A stretch of 38,403 nucleotides of DNA from Chloroflexota bacterium (GCA_024277995.1 JAJRUD010000268.1:1-38403); one strand, 5' to 3'. Counted from the first letter of the stretch, positions 23,800 to 32,487 are shown. The notes: a model not told the origin generated them from the sequence alone. Program-made: numbers and translations.

Positions 23800-24180
23800 A
23801 TGCTCCGCCGTTGGCCTCTGATCTTGCTGTCGCTGCTCACCGCCTGCGCCGGCTTGCGGCCCACTCCTGTTCCGACGGGCGGCGTGATGGGCCGGGTGTG
23901 GATCGGACCGATCTGCCCCGTGGTGCGGGAGGGAGAGGCATGCCCCGATCAGCCATTCCAGACGCAGCTCGTGGTGCAGGACAGCCGCGGCCGCACGGTG
24001 GCCGGAGGGAGATCCGATGCCCGGGGCTTTTTCCGCATCCCGCTGCCGCCGGGTGATTACACCCTGATCCCCGAGCTGCCCAATCCCGGCTCGCCAGCCG
24101 ACGCGTCGTCCGTCGAGTTCCACGTCGAGCCAGACGCCTGGACGGAAGTCACGCTGAACTTCGACAGCGGCATTCGCTGA
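23800..24180 (+). CDS. Small lipoprotein with a carboxypeptidase-regulatory-like beta domain
   Basis: A 126-residue protein with signal RRWPLILLSLLTAC (lipobox LTAC), then a compact beta domain: GGVMGRVWIGPICPVV, TQLVVQDSRGRTVAG, GFFRIPLPPGDYTL. The GDYTL-type strand is characteristic of carboxypeptidase-regulatory-like or Cna-B folds. Two cysteines (ICPVVREGEACP) may form a disulfide. The ATG at 23800 has GGAGG five bases upstream; the track's TTG start four codons earlier is not needed. It lies 9 bp before the P1 peptidase gene, probably in one operon. Confidence 0.78.
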   Translation: MLRRWPLILLSLLTACAGLRPTPVPTGGVMGRVWIGPICPVVREGEACPDQPFQTQLVVQDSRGRTVAGGRSDARGFFRIPLPPGDYTLIPELPNPGSPADASSVEFHVEPDAWTEVTLNFDSGIR

Positions 24181-24189
24181 GGAAACGCC

Positions 24190-25203
24190 ATGAGCCCACA
24201 CAACGCCATCACCGACGTGCCCGGCCTGCGCGTGGGCCACGCCCACGACCCCGAGGCACTCACCGGCTGTACCGTGGTGCTGTGTGAGAAGGGCGCCGTG
24301 GGCGGGGTGGACCAGCGCGGCGGCGCCCCGGGTACGCGCGAGACTGACCCCCTGCGCCCCATGCACCTGGTGCAGAAGGTACACGCCGTGCTGCTGGCGG
24401 GCGGTTCGGCCTTCGGCCTGGACGCGGCCTCCGGCGTGGTGCGCTACCTTGAGCAACGCGGCGTGGGTTTCGACGTGCGCGTGGCCAGGGTACCCATCGT
24501 ACCGGCGGCCATTCTCTTCGACCTGGCCATCGGGCGCGCCGACGTGCGCCCCGACGCCGCCATGGGCTACCAGGCCTGTCAGAACGCATCGCAGGAAGCC
24601 CCCGCCGAGGGCAACGCCGGCGCCGGTATGGGCGCCACGGTGGGGAAGATCCTGGGCATGGGGAGCGCGATGAAGGCCGGCATCGGAACGGCCAGCATCG
24701 ACGTCGGCGGCGGCGCCGTGGTCGGGGCCCTGGTGGCGGTGAACGCGCTGGGGGACGTGGTAGACCCCCACACGGGCGCGATCCTGGCCGGCGCCCGCCC
24801 CGCCAGCCTGGGGCCGGTGCACCTGGGAGGGAAGGGGCCCTTCGCCGATACGTTGACGGTGATGAGATCGCTGGCGGGCCGCACGGCTCTGCGCTTCGCC
24901 GGCCGCGGCAACACCGTCATCGGCGTCGTGGCCACAGACGCGCGCCTCACCAAGGAGCAGGCCAACAAGGTGGCCCAGATGGCCCACGACGGCATCGCGC
25001 GCGCCGTCCGTCCCGCGCACACCATGCTGGACGGCGATACGCTCTTCGCTCTCTCCACAGGGAATAAGAAGGCGGACGTCAACGTGGTGGGCGCCTACGC
25101 CGCCGAGGTGGTGGCCCAGGCCATCGTGCGCGCCGTCATGGCCGCCGAGTCCGCCGGCGGCCTGCCCGCGGCGCGCGACCTGTCGGCGCTCACCGCCTCG
25201 TGA
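24190..25203 (+). CDS. P1/S58-family (DmpA-like) aminopeptidase
   Basis: An N-terminal-nucleophile hydrolase of family S58 (DmpA/P1), 337 residues. It shows ITDVPGLRVGHA at the start, VVLCEKGAVGGVDQRGGAPG, VHAVLLAGGSAFGLDAASGV, EGNAGAGMGATVGK, and the autoprocessing region GIGTAS (165-169) before VGALVAVNALGDVVDP. The precursor should cleave itself near that point to expose the nucleophile. The exact residue is not assigned here. Substrates in the family range from D-amino-acid peptides to beta-peptides. There is no signal peptide. The Shine-Dalgarno is GAGGAAA. Confidence 0.92.
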   Translation: MSPHNAITDVPGLRVGHAHDPEALTGCTVVLCEKGAVGGVDQRGGAPGTRETDPLRPMHLVQKVHAVLLAGGSAFGLDAASGVVRYLEQRGVGFDVRVARVPIVPAAILFDLAIGRADVRPDAAMGYQACQNASQEAPAEGNAGAGMGATVGKILGMGSAMKAGIGTASIDVGGGAVVGALVAVNALGDVVDPHTGAILAGARPASLGPVHLGGKGPFADTLTVMRSLAGRTALRFAGRGNTVIGVVATDARLTKEQANKVAQMAHDGIARAVRPAHTMLDGDTLFALSTGNKKADVNVVGAYAAEVVAQAIVRAVMAAESAGGLPAARDLSALTAS

Positions 25204-25309
25204 GCGCGCTTGATACCTGTGGGGAAGGGAGGGCACCACGCACACATCACGCACATTCAGCCTGGGGGTTTGCTGATCCGCTTCGAACGCCTGCCCCAGC
25301 GGTCGCACA

Positions 25310-25338
25310 TTGACACGGCACCAGCCGCAGGGTATCCT
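25310..25338 (+). promoter_or_regulatory. Sigma-70 promoter of the bactofilin gene
   Basis: TTGACA (25310-25315), a 17-nt spacer and TATCCT (25333-25338). The -35 box is perfect and the -10 box is 4/6. The start site would lie near 25345, about 25 nt before the bactofilin ATG with its GAAGGAG site. This is the clearest promoter in the window. Confidence 0.7.
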
Positions 25339-25369
25339 CGCCCCGTTTCAAACCTGGAAGGAGCAGCGC

Positions 25370-25861
25370 ATGTTCCGTAGGAGCAGCGAGCAGAACCGAC
25401 GGCTGGAGGGCACGCCCGAACGAGTGGATTCCGTCCTTGGGCCCGGGATCGCCTGGCAGGGTAATCTGAACGGCACCGGCGGTCTGCGCATCGAAGGGGC
25501 TTTCGACGGCGAGATCGCCCTGCGCGGGTTGGTGGTCATCGGCCCCCAGGGGCGCGTCACCTGCGAGCATTTGCTCGCCAACACAGTGGTGATCGCCGGT
25601 TCCGTCAAGGGGGACATCACCGCCCACAAGGTTGAGATCACCAGCACCGGCCGCGTGTGGGGCAACGTCACCACGCTGGCCTTCTCCACCCAGGAAGGGG
25701 CCTTCCTGCGCGGCCAGATCACCATGGAAGATGAGTTGGACCTGGGGCTGCCGGCGGCACCTCACGACGAAGAGCCACCCATCCCGGCAGAGGCACCACC
25801 GACCGTGGGGGAGACGCACGACGCCGACGCGGCTGATGACAACCCCGAAAAGATAATCTGA
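25370..25861 (+). CDS. Bactofilin
   Basis: A polymer-forming cytoskeletal protein of 163 residues. The right-handed beta-helix domain covers about residues 20-125, with the regular hydrophobic/Gly repeat GLRIEGAFDGEIALRGLVVI, GPQGRVTCEHLLANTVVIAG, SVKGDITAHKVEI. The C-terminal tail is acidic and Pro-rich. Bactofilins assemble into filaments and often scaffold envelope enzymes. The start at 25370 has GAAGGAG six bases upstream; the track's 20 earlier codons cover the promoter. A small interrupted membrane ORF follows 66 bp later. Confidence 0.92.
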   Translation: MFRRSSEQNRRLEGTPERVDSVLGPGIAWQGNLNGTGGLRIEGAFDGEIALRGLVVIGPQGRVTCEHLLANTVVIAGSVKGDITAHKVEITSTGRVWGNVTTLAFSTQEGAFLRGQITMEDELDLGLPAAPHDEEPPIPAEAPPTVGETHDADAADDNPEKII

Positions 25862-25927
25862 GCCCCAGGGATTCACCGGGGAGCCCATATCGATTCAGGC
25901 TCCGCCGTCATCGGCAGGAGGTGCGCT

Positions 25928-26113
25928 ATGTCACCTTTTGGCTTGGATCTGGTGGTGATTCTCCTCCGGATGCTCTAGCTGGTCTCAGCCGGCACCTTGC
26001 TGCTGGGCTGGGTATTGATAGTCATCGCCCTGTGGCGCGCGATGAGAGCCCACGAGGAGCTGGCCCGGGCGGCAAGCCAGATCGCTGCTCACATGCGGCC
26101 GTCAGCCTCCTAG
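25928..26113 (+). pseudogene. Small single-TM protein interrupted by an in-frame TAG
   Basis: An excellent ribosome site (AGGAGG, six bases, ATG) opens a frame MSPFGLDLVVILLRML, then TAG at 25976, then continues LVSAGTLLLGWVLIVIALWR and a helical tail MRAHEELARAASQIAAHM to a TAG at 26111. Read through, this is a 61-codon protein with one transmembrane helix and an amphipathic cytoplasmic helix. A single CAG-to-TAG change would explain the break. It is too short for the ORF track. It could be a recent nonsense mutation, a sequencing error, or readthrough. Its place after bactofilin suggests an envelope role (inference). Confidence 0.6.
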
Positions 26114-26189
26114 AACTGAGACAACACGTGCCTGAGAGGGCCTGAGGCGATCGAAGGGTGGGCGATGCGCAGCGCAATGCGGCCAAGGA

Positions 26190-26490
26190 TCTGCCCTTCG
26201 ACTGCGGGCTGCGCTCCGCCCTCCGCTCAGGGCAGCAGCACGACGATACCGTCGCAGGCTCCACCCATAGAACATCCCCGAGCCCCTCGGCTTCGCTCGC
26301 GGTAAACCCCGCTAATTGGGCCGGATCCCGCAGGACAGCCAGGGACACGCACTACCGTCGCCCCGAGCCCGCTCGATGGCCTGCTGCAACATGGCGAAGG
26401 GGCGAGGCAAGGGATGGATGGGAGTCCCAGGCCGCTGTCTTCGACGGGCTCAGACAGCGGCCGGACCCGTCCTGAGCAATGTCGAAGGAC
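26190..26490. repeat. Intergenic cluster of short palindromes with TTCGAC / GCTCAGG motifs
   Basis: Three hairpin-like units: CTGCCCTTCGAC with GCTCAGGGCAG (26191-26234); GGCCGCTGTCT, loop TCGACGGGCTC, AGACAGCGGCC (26430-26462, an 11-bp perfect stem); and GTCCTGAGC with GTCGAAGGAC (26469-26490). All carry TCGA(C) and CTCAG/CTGAG cores, as in dispersed REP-like elements. The section lies in the 450-bp gap after the interrupted small ORF. Confidence 0.6.
26227..26392 (-). pseudogene. Possible remnant of a small leader-peptide-like gene (NHLP/Nif11-type)
   Basis: On the minus strand one frame gives MLQQAIERARGDGS. One base-frame away it continues VLRDPAQLAGFTASEAEGLG and then a cysteine run (SSCCCP). 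Joined, the pattern (helix, then L..DP..LAGF..SEAE.L) resembles leader regions of nitrile-hydratase-leader or Franean1-type RiPP precursors. A frameshift separates the parts, no Shine-Dalgarno is present, and no modification enzyme is nearby. It is a weak call, most likely a decayed gene or chance. Confidence 0.25.
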
Positions 26491-26498
26491 CTGTAGCG

Positions 26499-26535
26499 AC
26501 ACCATCCCGGAAGCTGGCAGCTTCCGGGATGGTGT
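26499..26535. repeat. Palindromic repeat, copy 2: 17-bp perfect hairpin after the macroglobulin gene
   Basis: ACACCATCCCGGAAGCT, loop GGC, AGCTTCCGGGATGGTGT. On the minus strand it lies about 33 nt beyond the macroglobulin stop and could end its transcript, although there is no clear T-run. It is the same element as at 758-782. Confidence 0.75.
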
Positions 26536-26560
26536 TGTGTCGAGGATGGTATTGTGTCGA
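26527..26560. repeat. Tandem 17-bp direct repeat, two units
   Basis: GGATGGTGTTGTGTCGA followed immediately by GGATGGTATTGTGTCGA, with one mismatch. The first unit overlaps the right arm of the hairpin at 26499-26535, as if part of the palindrome had been duplicated. Confidence 0.8.
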
Positions 26561-26567
26561 TGTCGAA

Positions 26568-29500
26568 TCACGGGCTCGCCGCCTGCTCAGCGGCCTCGAT
26601 CGTGAACACCCGCCCTTCGCCCTGGCCGAAGACCTCAGGGAAGTAGAGCACCCAGGCGCGCGGCGGAAGCACGCGGTATTCGCCGGGCAGCACCGCTCGC
26701 ATGCGGTAGACGTACTGATAGGTTCCGGCGGGCAGGTACTGCGCGAAGAGGCGCAGGCGGTCATCGCCCAGCTCGGCGTGGTCGAACCACCACCAGCCCC
26801 AGGCCCCCTGCAGCACATCAGCGATCGACGCCTCGACCGACGGCCCGCCCTGTGCGCTGGTGCGCAGGCTGGTGTCTATCGGCTCCGCACCAGCCGGGAA
26901 GGGGTCCTCCACCATCACGTAGTACTGATCGGATGGCACCACCAGGGTGACGCGAACGAGCAACTCCTGCCCGACGGCGGCCGAATCGACCGCGCTGCAC
27001 GCCTCCGTCGCCTGGCCGCAGGCCCCGATCAGGAAGACCTGGCGGCTCACAGCCAGACCGCGCGCCGTGGCCCCGGCCTGCTCTACCGGGCGATAGACCG
27101 TCAGGTGAGCGGTGTAATACAGGGTCCCATCGCCGGGGCCATGCTGGATGACCAGCGCGTTGGAGCGGTCGGAGAACAACGCTCCCACAGGTACCGTGGC
27201 GCTCACCGGGGAAGATCCTGGGGTCGCCTGACCGGACGCCAGGCTCTCACCGTTGAGCAAGGCGCCGAACTCGTAGCTCCCCGCGCCATCGCCGGAAACG
27301 CTCAGCCAATCGGCAAGGGCCAGCATGGCCCAGGCGGTCTCATGACCCGAGGACCAGGCCCCGTCGGGCCGGCGGGCAGCGACCAGCCAGCGAACGGCCG
27401 CCGGGATCAGCTGGCTGTCGGGCGCCGTCTCCAGCAGCGCCCGCAGCGCGTGAGCGGTGAGCGCCGTGGAGGTGCCGGGCAGGCTGGCCTGGCGCTCCCT
27501 CTCCTGCCACGCCACGCCGGTCGAAGTCCGCACGGCGGCGGATTCCAGATCGCCGCGCAGGATCGAGATCTGTGCGTCCGTCACATCCAAACCGGCCAGG
27601 GTGAGCGTCAGCAAGGCGCGCGCCTGCAGGGAGAGCCGCTCACGCTCGGCGGCCAGCGCCCGCGCCGCCGGCAGATTGCCGGCGCCGGCTTCTTCCAGCG
27701 CATAGAGCACAAAGGCTTGCAGGTCGCGCGCGGCGTCGTCGGGCAACATCCCCACCGTGGCGACTCCGGCCTGCAGGTAGGTTATGGCGCGCTCCAGTGT
27801 GCGCTCTCCGACCAGCGCCCCGGCCTGGCGCGCCCGGGCCAGGCCGAAGAGGGCGTAGGCCGTCATGTAGGTGTTGGAGGCGCCCAGGCGCCACCAGCCC
27901 CATCCACCGTCTGCACGCTGTCGCGCCCGCAGCACCTGCAGGCTTTCATCGATGACAGCCTCCAGATCCTGCTGCATCGACGCGTCGCCCAGACCGATGG
28001 CCTGCTGGCCGCGGAAGTAAGCCAGATGGGCCAGCAGGCGCGAGACAACCTGCTCAGTGGAAGCATATTGGCCGGCCTGCAGGGCCTCCAGCGCTTCTCC
28101 AGTCACAGCCCCCAAGGAGGGCTCCAGCAACACGCGCAGTTCACCCCGGGTGGCGTCGAAGCTGCGCGGCAGGCTGACGACCTCCAGGCGTTCACCAGGG
28201 CTTGTGAGCGCACCGGCCGTCGCAGCCGTGTCCGGCGCGCTGTAGCGCAGCACCGGCAGGGCGCCCTCGCGAGCCGTGCCCACCGTGGGTTTGCTCGCAT
28301 CCCGCAGGCCGCCACCCGCGACCTGGAAGGTCAGATCCACCGCGGGCACATCCTGGACCTGCAGCGCCCACTCCTGTCGCACGCGCCCCCCGGCGGGCAC
28401 GCTGAGCGTCGTGGCGGCCACCCCCTGGACCTGCGCGCCCGCGGCCACCAGGCGCACTTCTACGGAGAGCTCCTGCTGGGTGTTGTTGTGGACCACAGCG
28501 GCCACCGTCGCCCGATCGCCGGCGGTGAAGAAGCGCGGCGTCACGGGCCGGATCAGCAGCGGTTTGGTGGCGATCAGATCGACCGTGGCCGATCCCACCT
28601 TGGTGTCCATGGTCACGCCGCGCGCCTCCATGCGCCAGGTGGTCAGGCTGTCGGGCAGAGTCAGCGTGATCTCCGCCCGCCCATTTTCGTCGGTGACGAT
28701 GGAGGCGTTCCAGTAAGCGGTGTCGGGGAAATCCTGCCGCACCTCGGCCAGGTCCGCCTCTCCCCCGCCGCCGATGCCCCCCGCGACCTGTTCCGCCTCG
28801 GCCTCGCCGCTCACACTCAGCGAGGCTGCGGTGTGCACCCCGAGAAGCTGGCGGCCGTAGAAGGCCTTGAAGGGGGAGGGGCTATTCGGCTGCGCCAGCG
28901 AGAGCGCTGCCAGATCGGCCAGGGCCAGCGAGAACTCCGCCTGCACCGGCCTGCCCCGCGCATCGCTCGCCTGCAGGATGTAGGTGACCTGCTCGCCGGG
29001 CCCCGCCTGCTCGCGATCCGGCTGCAGGGAGACCTGGATCTGGAACTCGCCCGCCGCCACCTTCAGTTCCACCAGTCCCACTGCCACCGCCGCGGCCCGG
29101 CCCTGCCCCCCGCCCTGAACCAGCACCACGGACAGGTAGACGTTGGGGGCATAGAAGGATTCGATGGGCACTTCCACCAGCGAGCCGCCGGGGGCGATCT
29201 GCACCACCCGCTGATCGATGACCCCCCGACGCTCGACGGTCACCAGAGCCATCACCGGCTCCGAGAAGGGCGAGGGCACCAACACCTGGGCGCTCTGGCC
29301 TGGTTGGTATTCGAATCGGTCCGGCACCAGGACGATCCGCTGGCCGGCGGGCTGGCGCCACAATCCGGCGTCCTCTCCGGCCACCCACAGGGTGACCTGG
29401 CTGCGTGCCTCACGCCCGGCCGCATCGGAGGCGGAGGCCTCGAGTCGATAGGTGCCGGCCTGCTGCGGCTGGAAGCTGAAGAGCAGCGAGCCGTCGGCGG

Positions 29501-32420
29501 CGGTGACCCGCGCACCTTCGTTGACGGGCGTGCCCCTTGAACGCCAGGTCAGGTTGCCCGCGTCGTCCACCACCTGTTCCCAGGTCTGCCGTTCAACGCG
29601 CAGGCTCACCGGCACTCCCCCCAGGGGCTCACCGCCCCAATCGCTGGCCTCGAGCCTCACCACGGCGGTCTCGCCGACCCTCACGTTGTAGCGTTCAGGG
29701 AGCAGGGCCAGGTAAAGCTCGGCCGGGTGCAAATCGACGGCGGTCTGGGCGCTGACGGGGAATCCGCTGCTCTCGGTGAGGGTGGCCGAGAAGATGATGC
29801 GGGCCGAAGTGGGGGTCTCTAATTCATCGGTGGGGATCTCGACGACCAGACGGCCCTCCGGGCCCGTCCGGCCCTGTCCCTCCATTAGGGCAGCCGAATC
29901 GTAGAAAGCGGATAGATACTGAGCACCGCCGACGACAGACCATTCCATCGGTCGCGGCAACCCCGGCGGGAAGAAGGGCTCGAGCCAGGCCCGATATTCG
30001 ACCTCGGCGTCGGCCACCGGTCCGCCAAAGAAATATTCGGCCTCCACCGTGACTTGCAGCGGCTCGCCGACGACCACCTCATCGACAGAGGGTGTCACGC
30101 TGACGGTGAACTCGGGCTTGCGGTAAGCGCTGACCCCAAAGTAGACGCTGCCGTATTCGGTCTCCACCCGATAGGTGCCCAGGGGAGCTTCGGAAGCCAG
30201 CGTGAAGCTCCCGTCGAAGGTGCCGAATGTCGAAAGGGGCAGTTGCTTTTCGAAGACCACCTCATCCTCAGGGTCCCTGATCGTCACCTTCAGCGAGTCC
30301 ATGTCGGGCAAGGAATAGCGCTCGTCCTGGACCCGCCGCAGCACGCCGCGGAAGCGGACCTGATGCCCCGGCCGGTAGAGCGGGCGATCGGTGTACAGAT
30401 AGGCGGTGATCTCAGGCTGCTCCGGCCGCCAGCCCACGCCGAACTGGTAGGGCTGGATGCCATCGTCCCAGGCAGTGCTGGTGAAACCAAAGCCGGGAGA
30501 TCCGGGTGATCCGCTCACAGCGAAATACGGGGTGTAAGGATCCGTGCCGGCCGCGAAAGCCAGTTCCACCAGGCCCTCGGCGTCGGCCCGGCCCGCGGCC
30601 AGCTCGCGCCCATCCTCGTCCAGGAAGCGGACCGCCAGATCGGCATAGGGCTGGCCGTCGCTCAGGTCCACGGCCCAGACCAGCGCGGAATCTTCCGTGC
30701 TCTTCAGCACCAACTCCACACCGCGCACGAGCAGCATACGGCCCTGGGGGCCGCGATCGTCATCGGGGCTGTCGGCGATGAGCAGATAGAAACCCGAATC
30801 CAGGGACTGAGTGTAGAGCTCGACATCCATCCTCTCACGCCGGTTGCGCGTCTGTGGGCCGGGGATGGACCAGACACGCAGCAGTTCACCCGTCGGCCTC
30901 GGGTCGTAGGTGAAGCTGTATCTCTGCATGGCAAGCAGGGCCTGGTCCAGGCTCAGCCGGTACAGGCTCAGATCGATCCGGGACAGATTCTCCGCCTGCA
31001 GCTCCACAGACTGGGCCCCATCCGGAGTGAGCGCGATGACCGGGCTGTAGCGTGTGAAGCCCAGGCTGGGGCGCTCGTCCAGGGTGGTGAAGGACAGTAT
31101 CAGCGGCTCGCGGATGGGAGTGCCGTACGGATCGGTCGCCACCTCCGTCAGCGTGAGCGTATAGCGCGTGGCGGGCTGAAAGGCACCGTGGACGGTGGCA
31201 ACGTTCCGCGTTCCGTCCCAGAAGACCCCCAGGCCCTCCACGGCAGGCGTAACCTTCAGGGCCTGCAGCAGCGTCGCCTTGTCCATGGGCACGTTGAAGG
31301 TGATCTCCACGCCGCGGTAGGGTTCTCGCAGGCCTCCCTGGGACGGCGTGGTCTTCACCACCAGCGGCCGAGGCACAGTGGTAAAGCTGGCCGCCAATTC
31401 GGCGCCCAATGCGGTCCCGCCCCGGCTGCGGGCGGTCTGGGAGAGGCTCCAGCGATAGAGAACGCCATAATCCAATAGATCCTGGGGCGCGAAGGTTACC
31501 CGCTTGCCTTCCTCGTCCCAGGAGAAAGACCCCGCGATGACTCGGCCATCGAGGCTCTCCACCTGGAAGGCTCTTTCCACGGATTCCTGATCCATGGCCT
31601 GGTTGAAAGTGAGCGTGATGGAAGCGTCGCGCGCCACGTTCTGCGTGCCCGGCGCCGGGTCATGGGCGATCAGGCGCGGCCAGGAAGTGGTGAAGGTCCA
31701 GCTGAAGGGTTCTTCAAGCGCACCGCCGAGCAGATCTTCCAGGCCTGCCTCCAGCCGCACCGTGTAGGTCACACCGCCATCCAGCGGCTGCTCGGGTTCG
31801 AAGAGGTAGACGGCGGTATCGATCCAGCGCCCGTGGCCAGGGACGGAAGGGTAAATCCGGAGAGGCTGCGGCAGGTCTTGATCCACCCCCAGGGGGACGA
31901 CGGGGCGGTTGAAGATCACCGTGAGCGGCGAAGCGGGGTCAACTTCCTGCGCGTCTGGTGTTGGCAGCACCTGCGCCACTCGAAGGAAACCAGCCGTCCG
32001 CAGGCTGAACTGCACGGGCGTCGCCAGCCGCAAACCGGCTGCCGATCGCGCCCCGGTCCCGATGCTGACCTGATAGCTGCTCTCCCTGGGTAATGGTGCG
32101 GCGGGTCGGAAGACCAGCGTGCTGGGGTCTGGCCAGCTGAAGCTGCCCTGCACGGAGGGTTCCATCCCGAAGGCAGCCTCGACGCTGGCAGCGTCCATCG
32201 CCTGGTCGAAGTAGAGGGTGATGGCCCCTTTCGGGTGCAGCTCCTCCCCGGGAGCCGGATCGCGCTCCACGAGCACCGGCGGCAGCGGCGGCGATGGCGT
32301 GGGGCTGAGACTGATGGTTTCGGGCGTCTCCGCGGCAGGTCCGAGCCCGGGCAGGCTGCAGGCCTGTGCCACGAGCGTGAGCAGCAAGAGCGCTGCGAAG
32401 AGGCGCGAGCGGTGGCTCAT
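26568..32420 (-). CDS. Alpha-2-macroglobulin-family lipoprotein without thioester cysteine
   Basis: A 1950-residue cell-surface protein. Its lipoprotein-type signal ends in LTLVAQAC, then comes a Pro-rich linker. The N-terminal third has about four Ig-like Big_5/SbsA-type domains (ITLYFDQAMDAASVEAAF, LTVIFNRPV, ITLTFNQAMDQESVERAF, VEITFNVPMDKATLLQAL). Next are the macroglobulin domains, with YLYTDRPLYRPGHQVRFRG (MG2) near 675 and the A2M motif (PDSLTTWRMEARGVTMDTKV) near 1260. The thioester-domain fold follows (GWGWWRLGASNTYMTAYALF, about 1510), then a C-terminal beta domain. At the thioester site, near residue 1455, the sequence reads QYASTEQVVSR instead of CxEQ, so the reactive Cys is absent. 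The start at 32420 has GGAGGG upstream; the track's 152 extra codons are rejected. The usual partner pbpC is not adjacent. It may trap proteases by conformation only. Confidence 0.93.
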   Translation of the reverse strand: MSHRSRLFAALLLLTLVAQACSLPGLGPAAETPETISLSPTPSPPLPPVLVERDPAPGEELHPKGAITLYFDQAMDAASVEAAFGMEPSVQGSFSWPDPSTLVFRPAAPLPRESSYQVSIGTGARSAAGLRLATPVQFSLRTAGFLRVAQVLPTPDAQEVDPASPLTVIFNRPVVPLGVDQDLPQPLRIYPSVPGHGRWIDTAVYLFEPEQPLDGGVTYTVRLEAGLEDLLGGALEEPFSWTFTTSWPRLIAHDPAPGTQNVARDASITLTFNQAMDQESVERAFQVESLDGRVIAGSFSWDEEGKRVTFAPQDLLDYGVLYRWSLSQTARSRGGTALGAELAASFTTVPRPLVVKTTPSQGGLREPYRGVEITFNVPMDKATLLQALKVTPAVEGLGVFWDGTRNVATVHGAFQPATRYTLTLTEVATDPYGTPIREPLILSFTTLDERPSLGFTRYSPVIALTPDGAQSVELQAENLSRIDLSLYRLSLDQALLAMQRYSFTYDPRPTGELLRVWSIPGPQTRNRRERMDVELYTQSLDSGFYLLIADSPDDDRGPQGRMLLVRGVELVLKSTEDSALVWAVDLSDGQPYADLAVRFLDEDGRELAAGRADAEGLVELAFAAGTDPYTPYFAVSGSPGSPGFGFTSTAWDDGIQPYQFGVGWRPEQPEITAYLYTDRPLYRPGHQVRFRGVLRRVQDERYSLPDMDSLKVTIRDPEDEVVFEKQLPLSTFGTFDGSFTLASEAPLGTYRVETEYGSVYFGVSAYRKPEFTVSVTPSVDEVVVGEPLQVTVEAEYFFGGPVADAEVEYRAWLEPFFPPGLPRPMEWSVVGGAQYLSAFYDSAALMEGQGRTGPEGRLVVEIPTDELETPTSARIIFSATLTESSGFPVSAQTAVDLHPAELYLALLPERYNVRVGETAVVRLEASDWGGEPLGGVPVSLRVERQTWEQVVDDAGNLTWRSRGTPVNEGARVTAADGSLLFSFQPQQAGTYRLEASASDAAGREARSQVTLWVAGEDAGLWRQPAGQRIVLVPDRFEYQPGQSAQVLVPSPFSEPVMALVTVERRGVIDQRVVQIAPGGSLVEVPIESFYAPNVYLSVVLVQGGGQGRAAAVAVGLVELKVAAGEFQIQVSLQPDREQAGPGEQVTYILQASDARGRPVQAEFSLALADLAALSLAQPNSPSPFKAFYGRQLLGVHTAASLSVSGEAEAEQVAGGIGGGGEADLAEVRQDFPDTAYWNASIVTDENGRAEITLTLPDSLTTWRMEARGVTMDTKVGSATVDLIATKPLLIRPVTPRFFTAGDRATVAAVVHNNTQQELSVEVRLVAAGAQVQGVAATTLSVPAGGRVRQEWALQVQDVPAVDLTFQVAGGGLRDASKPTVGTAREGALPVLRYSAPDTAATAGALTSPGERLEVVSLPRSFDATRGELRVLLEPSLGAVTGEALEALQAGQYASTEQVVSRLLAHLAYFRGQQAIGLGDASMQQDLEAVIDESLQVLRARQRADGGWGWWRLGASNTYMTAYALFGLARARQAGALVGERTLERAITYLQAGVATVGMLPDDAARDLQAFVLYALEEAGAGNLPAARALAAERERLSLQARALLTLTLAGLDVTDAQISILRGDLESAAVRTSTGVAWQERERQASLPGTSTALTAHALRALLETAPDSQLIPAAVRWLVAARRPDGAWSSGHETAWAMLALADWLSVSGDGAGSYEFGALLNGESLASGQATPGSSPVSATVPVGALFSDRSNALVIQHGPGDGTLYYTAHLTVYRPVEQAGATARGLAVSRQVFLIGACGQATEACSAVDSAAVGQELLVRVTLVVPSDQYYVMVEDPFPAGAEPIDTSLRTSAQGGPSVEASIADVLQGAWGWWWFDHAELGDDRLRLFAQYLPAGTYQYVYRMRAVLPGEYRVLPPRAWVLYFPEVFGQGEGRVFTIEAAEQAASP

Positions 32421-32481
32421 GGTCCCTCCGATCCCGAGAGAAGATGGATGCCAGGCAGCCATCTCCCGGGAGCATGCCTTG

Positions 32482-32487
32482 ATTATA
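32482..32487 (-). promoter_or_regulatory. -10 box for the macroglobulin gene
   Basis: TATAAT on the minus strand, 62 nt upstream of the ATG, preceded by ATG rather than a strict TGn; the -35 box is unclear. The leader contains a palindrome around CTCCCGGGAG (32463-32472) that could be an operator or a transcript hairpin. Confidence 0.45.

Noticed and set aside
26316-29540. 1074-residue plus-strand ORF opposite the macroglobulin gene
   Set aside because: It is antisense to a clearly homologous macroglobulin gene, rich in Arg/Gly/His/Gln as usual for GC-rich shadow frames, has no recognisable domain and no ribosome site.
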